Part shown: one piece after another, positions 35,218 through 44,967 of the stretch
Layout: the number at the start of each line of letters is the position of its first letter
Position numbering within the stretch: the first letter of the stretch is position 1
Assembly: GCF_019973375.1 (NCBI RefSeq)
Contig: NZ_BPTV01000001.1
Coordinates: forward strand, 1,364,001-1,428,000
Reading direction: 5' to 3'
Length of the DNA: 64,000 nucleotides
Origin: Prevotella lacticifex
GTDB lineage: Bacteria > Bacteroidota > Bacteroidia > Bacteroidales > Bacteroidaceae
The notes under the pieces: generated by a model
The model's database searches: none
What the model was told of the DNA's origin: nothing
Seen by the model: only the letters and a program-made list of their open reading frames with translations
Made by a program: the position numbers and the translations under genes

Positions 35218-36423
35218 GTGAAGAAATTAACTGTTGTCATAGTCAGCTATAACGTCAAGTACTATCTTGAGCAATGCCTCAACAGTCTCAACCGGGCCCT
35301 GCAAGGCATTGATTCAGAGGTGTATGTCATTGACAATCACTCTCGCGATGGTTCTGTCGCGTATCTTGAGAGACGTTTCTCTCAAGTAAATTTCGTGTCA
35401 AGCAACCACAATTTAGGTTTTGCCCGGGCTAATAATATTGGTATTCGCGACAGCGAGAGCGATTATGTTCTACTTTTGAACCCAGATACTTTCGTTGCTG
35501 AGTCGACGATACGAAAATGCGTTGATTTCATGGATGAGCATCCTAATGCCGGTGCCTGTGGTGTAAAAATGCTGCAAGTAGATGGTGAGAAGGCTATGGA
35601 GAGCCGTCGCGGCGTTCCCGACCCGCTTACGTCTTTCTACAAGATGACAGGTCTCTGTTCGCGTTTCCCGACCCACCGTCGGCTCGGTCATTATTATATG
35701 GGTGGCCTGCCATGGGACAAACCGGCTGAAATAGAGATTGTTAGTGGGGCTTTCTGCATGCTTCGTCGCTCCGCTCTTGACAAAGTCGGGCTCTTGGACG
35801 AGGATTTTTTCATGTATGGTGAGGATATAGACCTTAGCTATCGTATCTTGAAAGGTGGCTTTACGAATTGGTATATTCCTTGCAGCATACTCCACTATAA
35901 GGGGGAGAGTACTCAGAAAAGTTCGTTCCGGTACGTTCATGTATTTTACGATGCAATGCTGATATTCCTCCGCAAGCATTATGGACATTTGTCATTATTC
36001 TTGAGTCTGCCCATAAAGATTGCCATTTACGGTAAGGCTTTTATCGCCTTGACGGGAATGTTGAATCATGGTTTGCGTAAGGCATTCGGTCTGTTTCATT
36101 CAGCCTCGAAAATGTTTCCTGAGTTTTTGTTTCTCGGTGACCGCACAGCTGTCGACCAGTGCCGCCGTATTGCACGTCAGAAGGGACTCGTAGGAAGATA
36201 TATAGTGTGCAATTATGAATCCAATCCCGACGGTCATCTGTCAGAATTGGAATCATTTGACCCTCAAAAGAAATATCAGATAGTGTACGATACCGACTCC
36301 TACAGCTACGAACAGATACTTCATATTTTTGAGAGTCATCCGCTTCCTAATCTTTTTATAGGTACTTACAACCGCAAGTCGCGTACGATAATAACCACAG
36401 ATGAGATTTACCGACATGTCTGA
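35218..36423 (+). CDS. Family 2 glycosyltransferase
   Basis: A 401-residue GT-A glycosyltransferase like rhamnosyl or Wbbl-type enzymes: VKKLTVVIVSYNVKYYLEQC at the start, the VYVIDNHSRDGSVAYLE loop, NLGFARANNIGI, LLLNPDTFV and the acceptor-side GEDIDLSYRILKGG motif. A C-terminal hydrophobic stretch lies near residues 245-270. I chose GTG 35218, ten bases after the preceding stop; longer frames overlap the previous gene by up to 116 bp. Donor and acceptor cannot be deduced; envelope polysaccharide is likely. Confidence 0.85.
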   Translation: MKKLTVVIVSYNVKYYLEQCLNSLNRALQGIDSEVYVIDNHSRDGSVAYLERRFSQVNFVSSNHNLGFARANNIGIRDSESDYVLLLNPDTFVAESTIRKCVDFMDEHPNAGACGVKMLQVDGEKAMESRRGVPDPLTSFYKMTGLCSRFPTHRRLGHYYMGGLPWDKPAEIEIVSGAFCMLRRSALDKVGLLDEDFFMYGEDIDLSYRILKGGFTNWYIPCSILHYKGESTQKSSFRYVHVFYDAMLIFLRKHYGHLSLFLSLPIKIAIYGKAFIALTGMLNHGLRKAFGLFHSASKMFPEFLFLGDRTAVDQCRRIARQKGLVGRYIVCNYESNPDGHLSELESFDPQKKYQIVYDTDSYSYEQILHIFESHPLPNLFIGTYNRKSRTIITTDEIYRHV

Positions 36424-36934
36424 TAACATCATTCCGATAGTAAAACTCAGGGCTTTGGAGCCCGAGGACCTCGATATTCTCTACCGGATAGAGAACGATA
36501 CAACTTTGTGGGATGCAGGTTGCACTAATGTTCCGTATAGTCGGTATACCCTCCATAATTATATTGCCGACAGTACTAATGACATTTACACTGACAAACA
36601 ATTGCGCTTGATGATTGAGAATGCGGAAGGCGAGGATGTCGGCATCATCGACATGATGAATTTCGATCCACGTCATCAGCGTGCTGAAGTCGGAGTCGTT
36701 GTTATGCGGAGGTTTCGGCGGAGAGGTTATGCCACGGCAGCAGTGAAAGAGCTTCTCGGTTATGCACTTAAGACCTTGAATCTCCATCAGTTATACGTGT
36801 TTGTCGACTCAAACAATGTCGGTTCCAACCGCCTTTTTTCGTCCGTCGGATTCAGCAAGACGGCCGTTCTCTCACAGTGGCTCCGCATTGGCAAGGATTA
36901 TCACGATGCCATTCTTATGCAGTATTTCTTGTAG
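36416..36934 (+). CDS. GNAT family N-acetyltransferase (RimJ/SpeG-like)
   Basis: A 172-residue acetyltransferase. It opens IVKLRALEPEDLDILYRIEND, as in RimJ/RimL and SpeG relatives, and holds the acetyl-CoA pyrophosphate loop RRFRRRGYATAAVKELL (Q/RxxGxG/A-like) and the C-terminal NVGSNRLFSSVGF block. The substrate is unknown; spermidine or a protein N-terminus are options. It overlaps the glycosyltransferase by 8 bp, ending the recR operon. Confidence 0.85.
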   Translation: MSDNIIPIVKLRALEPEDLDILYRIENDTTLWDAGCTNVPYSRYTLHNYIADSTNDIYTDKQLRLMIENAEGEDVGIIDMMNFDPRHQRAEVGVVVMRRFRRRGYATAAVKELLGYALKTLNLHQLYVFVDSNNVGSNRLFSSVGFSKTAVLSQWLRIGKDYHDAILMQYFL

Positions 36935-37611
36935 AATTTATCTGTTGCGCATGTTGCGGCCCTTTCATTTAATCCTGACTGACATTGCATGATTGTTGCT
37001 TTGATGGCCTCAGGTAGATGCTTACTGCATAATGGGTTGTTGATGCTATGGTCCTTCTTATTTGTCTATATTATTTAGTAGGGTCATGGAGCAACAAGCG
37101 AATACCAGTAACGAGTTGTTAAAATAATTCATATTATTTCATCCGTTGAACTGTCTTTGTACGGCATTGATTTTCAATGGGTTACTAATACATGCCATTT
37201 TGCGTTCTAAAACGGTCCGTTTTAGGACGCCAAACGGTCCGTTTCGCAAGCTGAAACGGCCCGTTTGGGAAGCCGAAATGAAATGTTTGGGAATGGTGTA
37301 AAGATATTTCGATATTGGTTTGTTGTTGAGTTGTCCTTTCCGAATTACAAAGGTGATAGTGAAAACCCTATGCTATTGATTAACCTCTTCGCCCAAGGAA
37401 TTCGTCGAGAAAGCTTTAATCTTAGGGTAGTACAAATAATCTTAGGCTACATTTTCCTTGGTTAGGTAGCGCTTGGGTTATTAGTTATCAGAATTTTACT
37501 ACAGGTTGAGCTCGTCGGAAGAGTAGGGGCGCAATTATTATGCCGTGTCTGTCAAAGAATTAAAATGAAAGAGTCGTATTGCACATGTATTTTGTCAATG
37601 CGGGCAGAAAA
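36935..37611. other. Intergenic region between convergent operons
   Basis: Contains repeat copy 4. A frame near 37,265-37,465 exists by chance inside the repeat flank and shows no family features or ribosome site. The rest is featureless AT-rich sequence. Confidence 0.6.
37189..37311 (+). repeat. 22-bp-phased palindrome repeat, copy 4
   Basis: Units start at 37210 and 37232 (AAACGGTCCGTTT) and 37254 (AAACGGCCCGTTT), exactly 22 bp apart. The right flank carries GGGAATGGTGTAAAGATA, ending in TTTCG, and aligns without gaps to the flanks of copies 1, 2 and 5. Confidence 0.9.
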
Positions 37612-37656
37612 AACAAATCAGCCGCTCATTTTAAGCTGAATGAGCGGCTGATTCTA
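37607..37656 (-). terminator. Terminator of the methylmalonyl-CoA decarboxylase operon
   Basis: AATCAGCCGCTCATT and AATGAGCGGCTGATT are perfect arms around TTAAGCTG. On the minus strand TGTTTTTTC follows. Confidence 0.9.
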
Positions 37657-37674
37657 TTATGTAGTTTTCCTTTT

Positions 37675-38109
37675 TTATTCTACTACTACGAGCGGATCGT
37701 CCTCCATAACGCTCTGTCCATTTTTAACGCAGATAGCCGTCACCTTACCGTCTTTGTCGGCTTCGATGTTGTTGGCCATCTTCATTGCCTCGAGCACGAC
37801 GAGTGTGTCGCCGGCTTTAACCTCCTGTCCGACACTTACTTCAATAGAAGTGATAGTGCCAGGCAGCGGTGCCTTAACGGCATTGGCAGCGTTGGCGTTG
37901 CTGTTAGCCGGAGCATCCTCAGCCTCATCGGCAGCGGGTTTAGCCACAGGCTTATTGAGAGTGACCTTCTTCTTCGGCTCTTCAGGCTTTTCCATCTGAA
38001 CCTTGAACTCCTCCCCATTGACCTTAACGTCAGCAACATAGTCCTCGCTGATGCCTTCGATCTCGACTTTATATTCTTTACCGTCGATTGTATATTTGAA
38101 TTCTTTCAT
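37675..38109 (-). CDS. Biotin carrier subunit of the acyl-CoA decarboxylase
   Basis: A 144-residue biotinylated subunit. The biotin Lys is about 110 in the motif EAMKM; the domain (about 72-144, ALPGTITSIEVSVGQEVKAG) is preceded by an Ala/Pro/Lys-rich flexible linker, and the N-terminal about 45 residues (FKYTIDGKEYKVEIEGISED) form the small domain typical of Bacteroidota members. It passes CO2 to or from the carboxyltransferase. It is the last gene of a three-gene unit. Confidence 0.92.
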   Translation of the reverse strand: MKEFKYTIDGKEYKVEIEGISEDYVADVKVNGEEFKVQMEKPEEPKKKVTLNKPVAKPAADEAEDAPANSNANAANAVKAPLPGTITSIEVSVGQEVKAGDTLVVLEAMKMANNIEADKDGKVTAICVKNGQSVMEDDPLVVVE

Positions 38110-38115
38110 TTTGTT

Positions 38116-38274
38116 TTATGGTTTTGGTGTCATGATGAGGAACTTGGCATTCCACAGCGTGCTCTTTGGTTTGATTGTAATGACGCCTGGCTCCGGGTCG
38201 TGGACGTTGTTTCCCTCGTACTCGTAGAGAGCCATTGCGATGGCTGCAAGAATATTTTTATCTTTATTCTCCAT
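38116..38274 (-). CDS. Small subunit (52 residues) of the methylmalonyl-CoA decarboxylase
   Basis: A complete 52-residue frame on the minus strand between the carboxyltransferase and biotin-carrier genes. It begins MENKDKNILAAIAMALYEYE and continues with NNVHDPEPGVITIKPK and STLWNAKFLIM, the pattern of the very small subunit found at this position in Bacteroidota carboxyltransferase operons. It is easily missed because of its size. Its position, separated by 6 bp from the biotin-carrier start, and the conserved opening support it. Its role is presumably structural, in complex assembly. Confidence 0.8.
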   Translation of the reverse strand: MENKDKNILAAIAMALYEYEGNNVHDPEPGVITIKPKSTLWNAKFLIMTPKP

Positions 38275-38332
38275 TGTCTGATTTATTATGCAGTTAAATC
38301 TCTGTCGCTTAAAAGCCGGACATGAGACCTTA

Positions 38333-39898
38333 TTACATTGGCATGCAACCGTGTTTCTTTGCAGGAAGCGTCTGTTTCTTGTGTGCTAACTGAGCCAGTC
38401 CACGGCAGATACGGAAACGCGTGTTGCGTGGCTCGATGACATCATCGATATATCCGAACTGCGCTGCCTGATAAGGATTGGCGAAAGTCTTTGTGTATTC
38501 GTCCTCCTTCTCAGCCAGGAACTCCTTGACATCGCCGCCTTCAGTCTTGATTTTCTTAGCCTCTTTACCGCAGAGAATGGCTACGGCTCCTGATGCGCCC
38601 ATCACGGCAATCTCGGATGATGGCCATGCGAAGTTGAGGTCAGCCCTAAGTTGCTTGCATCCCATGACGATGTGTGAACCTCCGTAACTCTTTCTCAGAG
38701 TGATGGTTATCTTTGGAACGGTAGCCTCACCGTAAGCATAGAGCAACTGCGCACCGTGGAGGATGACAGCGTTGTACTCCTGACCTGTTCCCGGAAGGAA
38801 TCCTGGTACGTCGACGAGTGATACAATTGGAATGTTGAAAGCGTCGCAGAAGCGGACGAAACGGGCTCCCTTACGGCTTGCGTTGACGTCGAGCACACCG
38901 GCATAGGCCGAAGGCTGGTTGGCGACGATGCCGACGCTCTGTCCGTTGAAGTGCGCGAATCCAGTGATAATGTTCTTTGCGAACTTAGGCTGAACCTCGA
39001 AGAAATCGCCGTTATCGGTGATAGCGGTAATCACTTTGTACATATCATAAGCCTGGTTGGGGTCGTCGGGGATAATCTCGTTGAGCGAATCCTCCATGCG
39101 GTTGATAGGATCGGTGCACTCTACACGCGGAGCCTCCTCCATATTGTTAGAAGGAATGTAGCTCAGGAGAGTCTTTATCATCTGCATGCACTCTTCCTCT
39201 GTCTTCGCCGTGAAACTTGTCACACCGCTCTTTGAGGCGTGAACAGAAGCACCACCGAGGTGCTCAGCGTCGATTTCCTCACCAGTAACGGTCTTTACCA
39301 CCTTTGGTCCTGTAAGGAACATATAGCTTGTTCCTTCAGTCATGATTATGAAGTCGGTCAGGGCCGGTGAGTAAACGGCACCTCCTGCGCACGGACCCAT
39401 GATGGCCGAAATCTGCGGCACCACGCCCGAAGCGAGAATATTGCGCTCAAAGATCTCGCCGTATCCAGCAAGAGCTGATATACCTTCCTGGATGCGCGCG
39501 CCGCCGGAGTCGTTCATGCAGATTACCGGTGCACCGTTGCGCATTGCCATATCCATGACTTTACAAATCTTCTGGGCCATTGTTTCTGACAGTGAACCGC
39601 CGTTGACAGTAAAGTCCTGTGCATAAACATATACCAAGCGGCCATCGATGGTTGCCGATCCTGCAACGACACCGTCGCCGAGGAACTGCTTCTTCTCCAT
39701 ACCGAAGTTGTGGCACCGGTGGAGTTTGAACATGTCGTATTCCTCAAAGCTGTCTTTGTCGACAAGCATGTCGATACGCTCTCGCGCCGTGTACTTGCCG
39801 CGACTGTGCTGCTTGTCTATGGCCTTCTCACCGCCGCCGAGGCGTGCTTGCTCCCGCTTCGCGATGAGTTCCTTAATCTTTTCTGTTTGTATGCTCAT
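38333..39898 (-). CDS. mmdA: Acyl-CoA carboxyltransferase: methylmalonyl-CoA decarboxylase alpha / propionyl-CoA carboxylase beta type
   Basis: A 521-residue carboxyltransferase with two crotonase-like halves: NDSGGARIQEGISALAGYGEIF, IMGPCAGGAVYSPALTDF and GPKVVKTVTGEEI in the N-half, and VDVPGFLPGTGQEYNAVILHGAQLLYAYGEATVP in the C-half. With the biotin carrier and the small subunit it should convert methylmalonyl-CoA to propionyl-CoA plus CO2 in the succinate-propionate fermentation; the sodium-pumping beta subunit is not adjacent, so a carboxylase role cannot be excluded. Promoter TACCTTTG upstream. Confidence 0.88.
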   Translation of the reverse strand: MSIQTEKIKELIAKREQARLGGGEKAIDKQHSRGKYTARERIDMLVDKDSFEEYDMFKLHRCHNFGMEKKQFLGDGVVAGSATIDGRLVYVYAQDFTVNGGSLSETMAQKICKVMDMAMRNGAPVICMNDSGGARIQEGISALAGYGEIFERNILASGVVPQISAIMGPCAGGAVYSPALTDFIIMTEGTSYMFLTGPKVVKTVTGEEIDAEHLGGASVHASKSGVTSFTAKTEEECMQMIKTLLSYIPSNNMEEAPRVECTDPINRMEDSLNEIIPDDPNQAYDMYKVITAITDNGDFFEVQPKFAKNIITGFAHFNGQSVGIVANQPSAYAGVLDVNASRKGARFVRFCDAFNIPIVSLVDVPGFLPGTGQEYNAVILHGAQLLYAYGEATVPKITITLRKSYGGSHIVMGCKQLRADLNFAWPSSEIAVMGASGAVAILCGKEAKKIKTEGGDVKEFLAEKEDEYTKTFANPYQAAQFGYIDDVIEPRNTRFRICRGLAQLAHKKQTLPAKKHGCMPM

Positions 39899-40019
39899 AT
39901 TGTTAAGATATTGTATTATTCTTCATAAAACTGTGCAAAGGTACAAAAAAGTTGTGATTTATGGAGTTTTTTGATATTGAGTTTGCCAGTTTTTGGGTTA
40001 TTTAAGTATTGCCGTGTAC

Positions 40020-41837
40020 TTATTCCAGTTCGGAGAGCTCCAACCATCTCATTTCTTTCTCGTCGAGTTCGTCTTTTATTTTTGGCAGACGTTTGCTTTT
40101 TTCCGTTAAATCGTCGACCGACAGATTGCCCGAGCACAGCTCTTCCTCCAGTTTTTTCTGTTCTTCTTCGAGCACTTTGATGTCCTTGCTGAGCTGTTCA
40201 AACTCTCGTTTCTCCTTAAAGGTCATGCGCTTACGCGTGTCGTGATGATAGTCTTTCTTCTTCTCGTTGTCGGTTTCGGCCTTCTTCCCTTGGGATTTCT
40301 GAGTACTTTCCTTACTCTGCAGTTTCTCATATTCCCTGTACTGCGTATAATTGCCAGGGAAATCTTTCACTACTCCTTCGCCTTTGAATACGAGCAGATG
40401 GTCGACCACCTTATCCATAAAGTAGCGGTCGTGGCTCACTACGATTACACATCCCGGGAAATTCTGCAGATATTCCTCGAGTACCTGCAGCGTTTGAATG
40501 TCAAGATCGTTGGTAGGCTCGTCGAGAACGAGAAAGTTTGGATTTTTCATCAGTACCGTACAGAGGTACAATTTCCGCCTTTGTCCGCCCGACAGTTTGC
40601 TGACGAAGTTGTACTGTTCTTCCCTGCTGAAGAGAAAATAGTTGAGGAACTGCGATGCCGTCATGTGTCTTCCTCCGCCCAAATCGATGTAGTCGGCAAT
40701 GTCGGTAATGACATCAATGACCTTCTGGTCGGGCCTGAATTTGAGTCCGTCCTGTGAGAAATATCCGAATCGGACTGTTTCTCCAATGTCAAATTTGCCG
40801 CTGTCTGGAGGCACGATGCCCAATAGCATCTTGATGAATGTCGACTTTCCCGTTCCATTGTTGCCGATGATTCCCATCTTTTCGAATCTGGCAAAATTAT
40901 AGTAGAAGTCCTTCAGTATGATTTTTTTGTCCTCTTTGCCGTCCGGTCTCCGCGTTTCGAATGCCTTGCTGACATACTGGCACTCGAAGATTTTGGAGCC
41001 AATATATACGTTGCTCGACTTCAGCTGCATCTGCCGGTCCTCGATTCGTTGTTTGGCCCTGACCTCGAGCTCGTAGAAAGCGTCCTCCCTGAATCTGGCC
41101 TTATGGCCCCTTGCCTGCGGCATCCGTCGCATCCATTCGAGCTCTTTGCGGTAAAGGTTGTTCACCCTGGCCAGCTCAGCCCTTTTGTTGTCGATGCGTT
41201 CCTGTCGTTTTTCGAGATAGTAGGAGAAGTTTCCGTGATAAGTATATATGGTCTTATCGTCGAGTTCGACAATAACATTGCACACATTGTCAAGAAAATA
41301 TCTGTCGTGTGTGACCATTAGCAGGGTTCTGTTGCCTCGGTTGAGGAAATTCTCAAGCCATTCAATCATCTTCAGGTCGAGATGGTTTGTTGGCTCGTCG
41401 AGGATTATAAAGTCGGGCTCCGTTATCAGCACGTTGGCCAGCGCCACGCGTTTCTGCTGTCCACCGCTGAGCTGCCCCATCGGCTGATCGAAGTCGCTGA
41501 TATGCAGTTGCGTGAGAATCTGTTTGGCTTTCAGTACACGCTCAGGGTCGCCGTGGTGGTTGAAGCATGCGTCGAGCACACTCTCGGCAGGGTCGAACGT
41601 CGGCTCCTGCTCCAGATAGCCCACTTTAAGGTCGTTGCGGTATATGATTTCTCCTGAGTCGTGGCCCTCCTTTCCGGTGAGAACGGACAGTAGCGTCGAC
41701 TTTCCAGTGCCGTTTTTGGCTATAAGCCCCACTTTCTGTCCTTCCGCTATGGAGAAAGAGATGTCCCGGAACAGAACCTGAGCTCCGAACGATTTCGTGA
41801 GGTTCTGTACGTCTAAGTAAGGAATTTGTTGCGGCAT
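40020..41837 (-). CDS. ABC-F family ATPase
   Basis: A 605-residue protein with two nucleotide-binding domains and no membrane helices. Domain 1: Walker A AKNGTGKSTLLS, LSGGQQKRVALANVL, LDEPTNHLDLKMIEWLE; domain 2: GNNGTGKSTFIKML, LSGGQRRKLYLCTV, LDEPTNDLDIQTL. An interdomain charged linker and a C-terminal coiled coil (about 520-600) are present. ABC-F proteins act on the ribosome; this subgroup resembles Uup. It is the second gene after engB, one base apart. Confidence 0.92.
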   Translation of the reverse strand: MPQQIPYLDVQNLTKSFGAQVLFRDISFSIAEGQKVGLIAKNGTGKSTLLSVLTGKEGHDSGEIIYRNDLKVGYLEQEPTFDPAESVLDACFNHHGDPERVLKAKQILTQLHISDFDQPMGQLSGGQQKRVALANVLITEPDFIILDEPTNHLDLKMIEWLENFLNRGNRTLLMVTHDRYFLDNVCNVIVELDDKTIYTYHGNFSYYLEKRQERIDNKRAELARVNNLYRKELEWMRRMPQARGHKARFREDAFYELEVRAKQRIEDRQMQLKSSNVYIGSKIFECQYVSKAFETRRPDGKEDKKIILKDFYYNFARFEKMGIIGNNGTGKSTFIKMLLGIVPPDSGKFDIGETVRFGYFSQDGLKFRPDQKVIDVITDIADYIDLGGGRHMTASQFLNYFLFSREEQYNFVSKLSGGQRRKLYLCTVLMKNPNFLVLDEPTNDLDIQTLQVLEEYLQNFPGCVIVVSHDRYFMDKVVDHLLVFKGEGVVKDFPGNYTQYREYEKLQSKESTQKSQGKKAETDNEKKKDYHHDTRKRMTFKEKREFEQLSKDIKVLEEEQKKLEEELCSGNLSVDDLTEKSKRLPKIKDELDEKEMRWLELSELE

Positions 41838-41838
41838 G

Positions 41839-42450
41839 TTATTCTTGCTCCTGTTCTTTCACGTTGTTGTTTATTTCCTCTATATAGTTCAGAAGTTCCT
41901 CTCGGCCCTTCCTGTTGGCAGCACTTGTAATGAAGAACGGCGGCAGGTTCTCCCATGTGTCCTTGAGAGTGTTCATCCATTTTGTCGCGTTCGAGAATGC
42001 CCTCGACTGTGTCAGCTTGTCGGCCTTTGTGAAAACGATGGCAAACGGAATGCCATTTTCGCCGAGCCAGTCGACAAACCGGCGGTCGATATCCTTCTGC
42101 TCGTGCCGTATGTCGATGAGAACGAACAGACAGCACAGTTGCTGCCGCTTCAGAATATATCCGGTATTCATGATCTGGAGCTTGCTCTGCGTAGTCTTAG
42201 ACCGTGCATAGCCATAGCCTGGGAGGTCGACGATGTACCATTCGTCGTTTATCAGGAAGTGGTTGATTAGCAGGGTCTTGCCCGGTGTTGCAGAGGTCTT
42301 TGCGAGCCCTTTGTGCTGGCACAGCATGTTGATGAGACTCGACTTGCCGACGTTCGACCTGCCGATGAAAGCATATTCGGGCTTGTTGTCGTCGGGACAG
42401 CGCTCCACAGACGGTGCTGATATGACGAATTCTGATTTATTGATAATCAT
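41839..42450 (-). CDS. engB: Ribosome biogenesis GTPase EngB (YsxC/YihA)
   Basis: Small GTPase needed for large-subunit assembly. The 203 residues from Met 42450 contain EYAFIGRSNVGKSSLINML (G1), TPGKTLLINHFLIN (G2), VDLPGYGYA (G3), TKADKL (G4) and a C-terminal SAANRKGREELLNYIEEI. Longer in-frame starts overlap the TACCTTTG promoter box at 42490-42497 and are rejected. It is co-transcribed with the ABC-F gene. Confidence 0.95.
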   Translation of the reverse strand: MIINKSEFVISAPSVERCPDDNKPEYAFIGRSNVGKSSLINMLCQHKGLAKTSATPGKTLLINHFLINDEWYIVDLPGYGYARSKTTQSKLQIMNTGYILKRQQLCCLFVLIDIRHEQKDIDRRFVDWLGENGIPFAIVFTKADKLTQSRAFSNATKWMNTLKDTWENLPPFFITSAANRKGREELLNYIEEINNNVKEQEQE

Positions 42451-42567
42451 ATATGTGTCTTGAGGCTTTATCTTTACATTTATTTTATGCAAAGGTACAA
42501 AAAAAACTCCAGTCTGTTTGCTCGCCCTTTATTTTTTTGTAACTTTGCGAAAAAATGTAATCGTATC

Positions 42568-43563
42568 ATGGCAGAATATATAAAGAAGATAGGATGGGGA
42601 TTCATCGGTTGCGGTGAGGTGACGGAGAAAAAATCGGGTCCGGCTTTCAATGTGGTACCGGGCTCACATGTCGTTGCCGTCATGAGCCGCCACGAGCTGA
42701 AGGCCCGCACTTATGCGGTGAAACATAACATTCCACACTGGTATACCGACGGTCAGGCTCTCATCGACGATCCTGATGTCAACGCTGTCTATATAGCCAC
42801 TCCTCCCGTGGCTCATGTCACCTATGCCATTATGGCTATGCGCGCCGGCAAACCGGTGTATGTGGAGAAACCCCTTGCTGCCAATTACGAGGACTGCGTT
42901 CGCATCAATCGCGTCAGCGAGCAGACCGGTGTGCCTTGTTTTGTAGCCTACTATCGTCGTTATCTGCCTTACTTCAAGCGTGTTAAGGATATTATCCACA
43001 ATGGAGTCATAGGAAAGATTCTCACCGTTCAGCTGAGGTTCGCCTGTCCGCCCCGCGACCTCGACTACAGTCAGGGTAAGGAGCTACCATGGCGCCTTCA
43101 GGCCAATATTTCGGGTGGCGGATACTTCTACGATCTTGCTCCTCACCAGATAGATATACTCCAGGACATCTTCGGAGTCATTACCCGTGCCCATGGCTAT
43201 TGTGGCAACCGCGCCCACCTTTATGAGGTTGAGGACACCGTCAACGCAGTATTCCAGTTCGAGAGCGGCCTCAATGGTTGCGGCAGCTGGTGCTTCACCG
43301 CCCATGAGAGCGCAAAGGAAGACCGCATAGAGGTCGTCGGCGACAAGGGGAAAGTGAGTTTCTCGGTGTTCGACTATCAGCCAATACATCTTTATCTCAG
43401 CGATGGCGTTCATGAGATATCCGTCGAGAATCCATCCTATGTTCAACTGCCGTTGATAAAGAGTGTCGTTGAGACTCTCCAGGGAACGGGCAACTGTACG
43501 ACTACAAGCATCAGCGCCACACCCACTAACTGGGTTATGGACCGTATTCTTGGAAAGATTTAA
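42568..43563 (+). CDS. Gfo/Idh/MocA family oxidoreductase
   Basis: A 331-residue NAD(P)-dependent sugar dehydrogenase-like enzyme. Rossmann start IGWGFIGCGEVTEKKSGPAF, the EKPLAANYEDC motif with catalytic Lys, and the GGGYFYDLAPHQIDILQDIFG block with the active-site His/Asp. The substrate is not predictable. Met 42568 is chosen since the TAACTTTG box lies about 20 bp upstream; longer starts cross the promoter. Confidence 0.9.
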   Translation: MAEYIKKIGWGFIGCGEVTEKKSGPAFNVVPGSHVVAVMSRHELKARTYAVKHNIPHWYTDGQALIDDPDVNAVYIATPPVAHVTYAIMAMRAGKPVYVEKPLAANYEDCVRINRVSEQTGVPCFVAYYRRYLPYFKRVKDIIHNGVIGKILTVQLRFACPPRDLDYSQGKELPWRLQANISGGGYFYDLAPHQIDILQDIFGVITRAHGYCGNRAHLYEVEDTVNAVFQFESGLNGCGSWCFTAHESAKEDRIEVVGDKGKVSFSVFDYQPIHLYLSDGVHEISVENPSYVQLPLIKSVVETLQGTGNCTTTSISATPTNWVMDRILGKI

Positions 43564-43607
43564 ACCTACCTAATTATATAATAGAGAGACTATTACAGAA
43601 ACCCGAG

Positions 43608-44828
43608 TTGAAGAGAACCGTATTAATCATAATACTATTGTTGGTCGTTGTCGACATCTCAGCAGCCTGCCGCCAGCTTACTCCAGTGCCGGCGGTCAGC
43701 GCGTATGCCGACACAACGGTCGTCGATTCTTCATTTTATTCCGATGAGGAAATAGACTCTCTGGCCATGCACAACGTCCGCCTCTTCCCCCGGCCAGCGT
43801 GTTACGACGCTGGCGTGGCACCACTCAATATCCCTATAGGTCACGAGGTGGTGAGCTTTCTGGAACGTTTCTGCCGTATTGATACCAACTATATTGAGCC
43901 GCAACACTACGACTATGCCTTTATGTTGCAGAATACTAATACGTTTGAAACCTATCGCATAACCGATAATCGCGACTACAGCGCCATCTTCTCGCCGGAG
44001 CCAAACTATAAGCTCGGTCCGTATTTCGGGTGGAGATGGATATTCCTTGGCTATACTTTCGACATCAACCACATCGATTTCTCGCATAAAAACAGCCAAC
44101 GGCAGGAACTCGACGTGAGTCTCTACACCAATCTTTTCGGCATAGACCTGTACTACCGGAAGTCGGGCGACGACTATAAAATCAGGAATCTCAGGCTCGG
44201 TAAGGGCGTTGACACCAAGCCGTTGCGCCGCGCACCGTTCAATGGATTCCGCTCCAGCGTGAAAGGCGTCAACTTCTACTACATCCTCAATCATCATAAG
44301 TTCTCCTATCCGGCAGCGTTCAGCCAGAGCACCGTACAGCGACGGAGCGTCGGCTCGCCGCTCATCGGCATCGCATATACCGACCATACCGTGTCGATAG
44401 ACTGGCGACAGCTGCGTAGTCTCATCGAAGAGCGCATGCCAGCCGGTTCGTACACGCTACCCACCGACTCAGCGTACAACGGGGTCAGGGTGAAATATAT
44501 CGACGTGTCGCTGTCGGGCGGTTATGCCTACAACTGGGTCTTCGCCCGCAACTTCCTCCTCTCGGCATCGTTGTCGGTAGCCATTGCCTACAAGCATTCG
44601 TACAGTAACGAGGACGAGTCGGTGGCCACCCGAAGCGGATTCTCCTTCCATAACATGGGCCTTGACGGCATTGGCCGCTTCGCGCTGGTCTATAATAATA
44701 CTAAGTGGTATGCCGGTATCAGCTCAACCTTCAACGCTTTCAATTACAATAAGCCGCGGTTCTCGGTAAATACGGTCTTCGGAAATCTGAACTTCTATGT
44801 CGGATTCAATTTCGGGCGGAAACATTAG
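43608..44828 (+). CDS. DUF4421 family outer-membrane protein
   Basis: A 406-residue exported protein starting at a TTG codon (reads MKRTVLIIILLLVVVDISA), since the next Met would lose the signal peptide. Strand-rich sequence with YFGWRWIFLGYTFDI, the ELDVSLYTNLFGIDLYYRKSG block and the C-terminal LNFYVGFNFGRKH matches the Bacteroidota DUF4421 family, thought to be an outer-membrane barrel. Its function is unknown. It follows the oxidoreductase after 44 bp, possibly in one transcript. Confidence 0.78.
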   Translation: MKRTVLIIILLLVVVDISAACRQLTPVPAVSAYADTTVVDSSFYSDEEIDSLAMHNVRLFPRPACYDAGVAPLNIPIGHEVVSFLERFCRIDTNYIEPQHYDYAFMLQNTNTFETYRITDNRDYSAIFSPEPNYKLGPYFGWRWIFLGYTFDINHIDFSHKNSQRQELDVSLYTNLFGIDLYYRKSGDDYKIRNLRLGKGVDTKPLRRAPFNGFRSSVKGVNFYYILNHHKFSYPAAFSQSTVQRRSVGSPLIGIAYTDHTVSIDWRQLRSLIEERMPAGSYTLPTDSAYNGVRVKYIDVSLSGGYAYNWVFARNFLLSASLSVAIAYKHSYSNEDESVATRSGFSFHNMGLDGIGRFALVYNNTKWYAGISSTFNAFNYNKPRFSVNTVFGNLNFYVGFNFGRKH

Positions 44829-44967
44829 ACTCCACTTTCTATCAAGAATCACATGTAAGTAAAGTGATGTTGAGACCGTTAAACATTGCTATGCTTGTAC
44901 ATTTCAGCGTATTCTGTCGTTGGCTTTCGGTGCAATTGTAATGAAGGTTGTAATCACTTAATATTAT

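Noticed and set aside
37265..37465. A 66-residue frame in the intergenic region
   Set aside because: It overlaps the repeat flank, has no ribosome site or family features.
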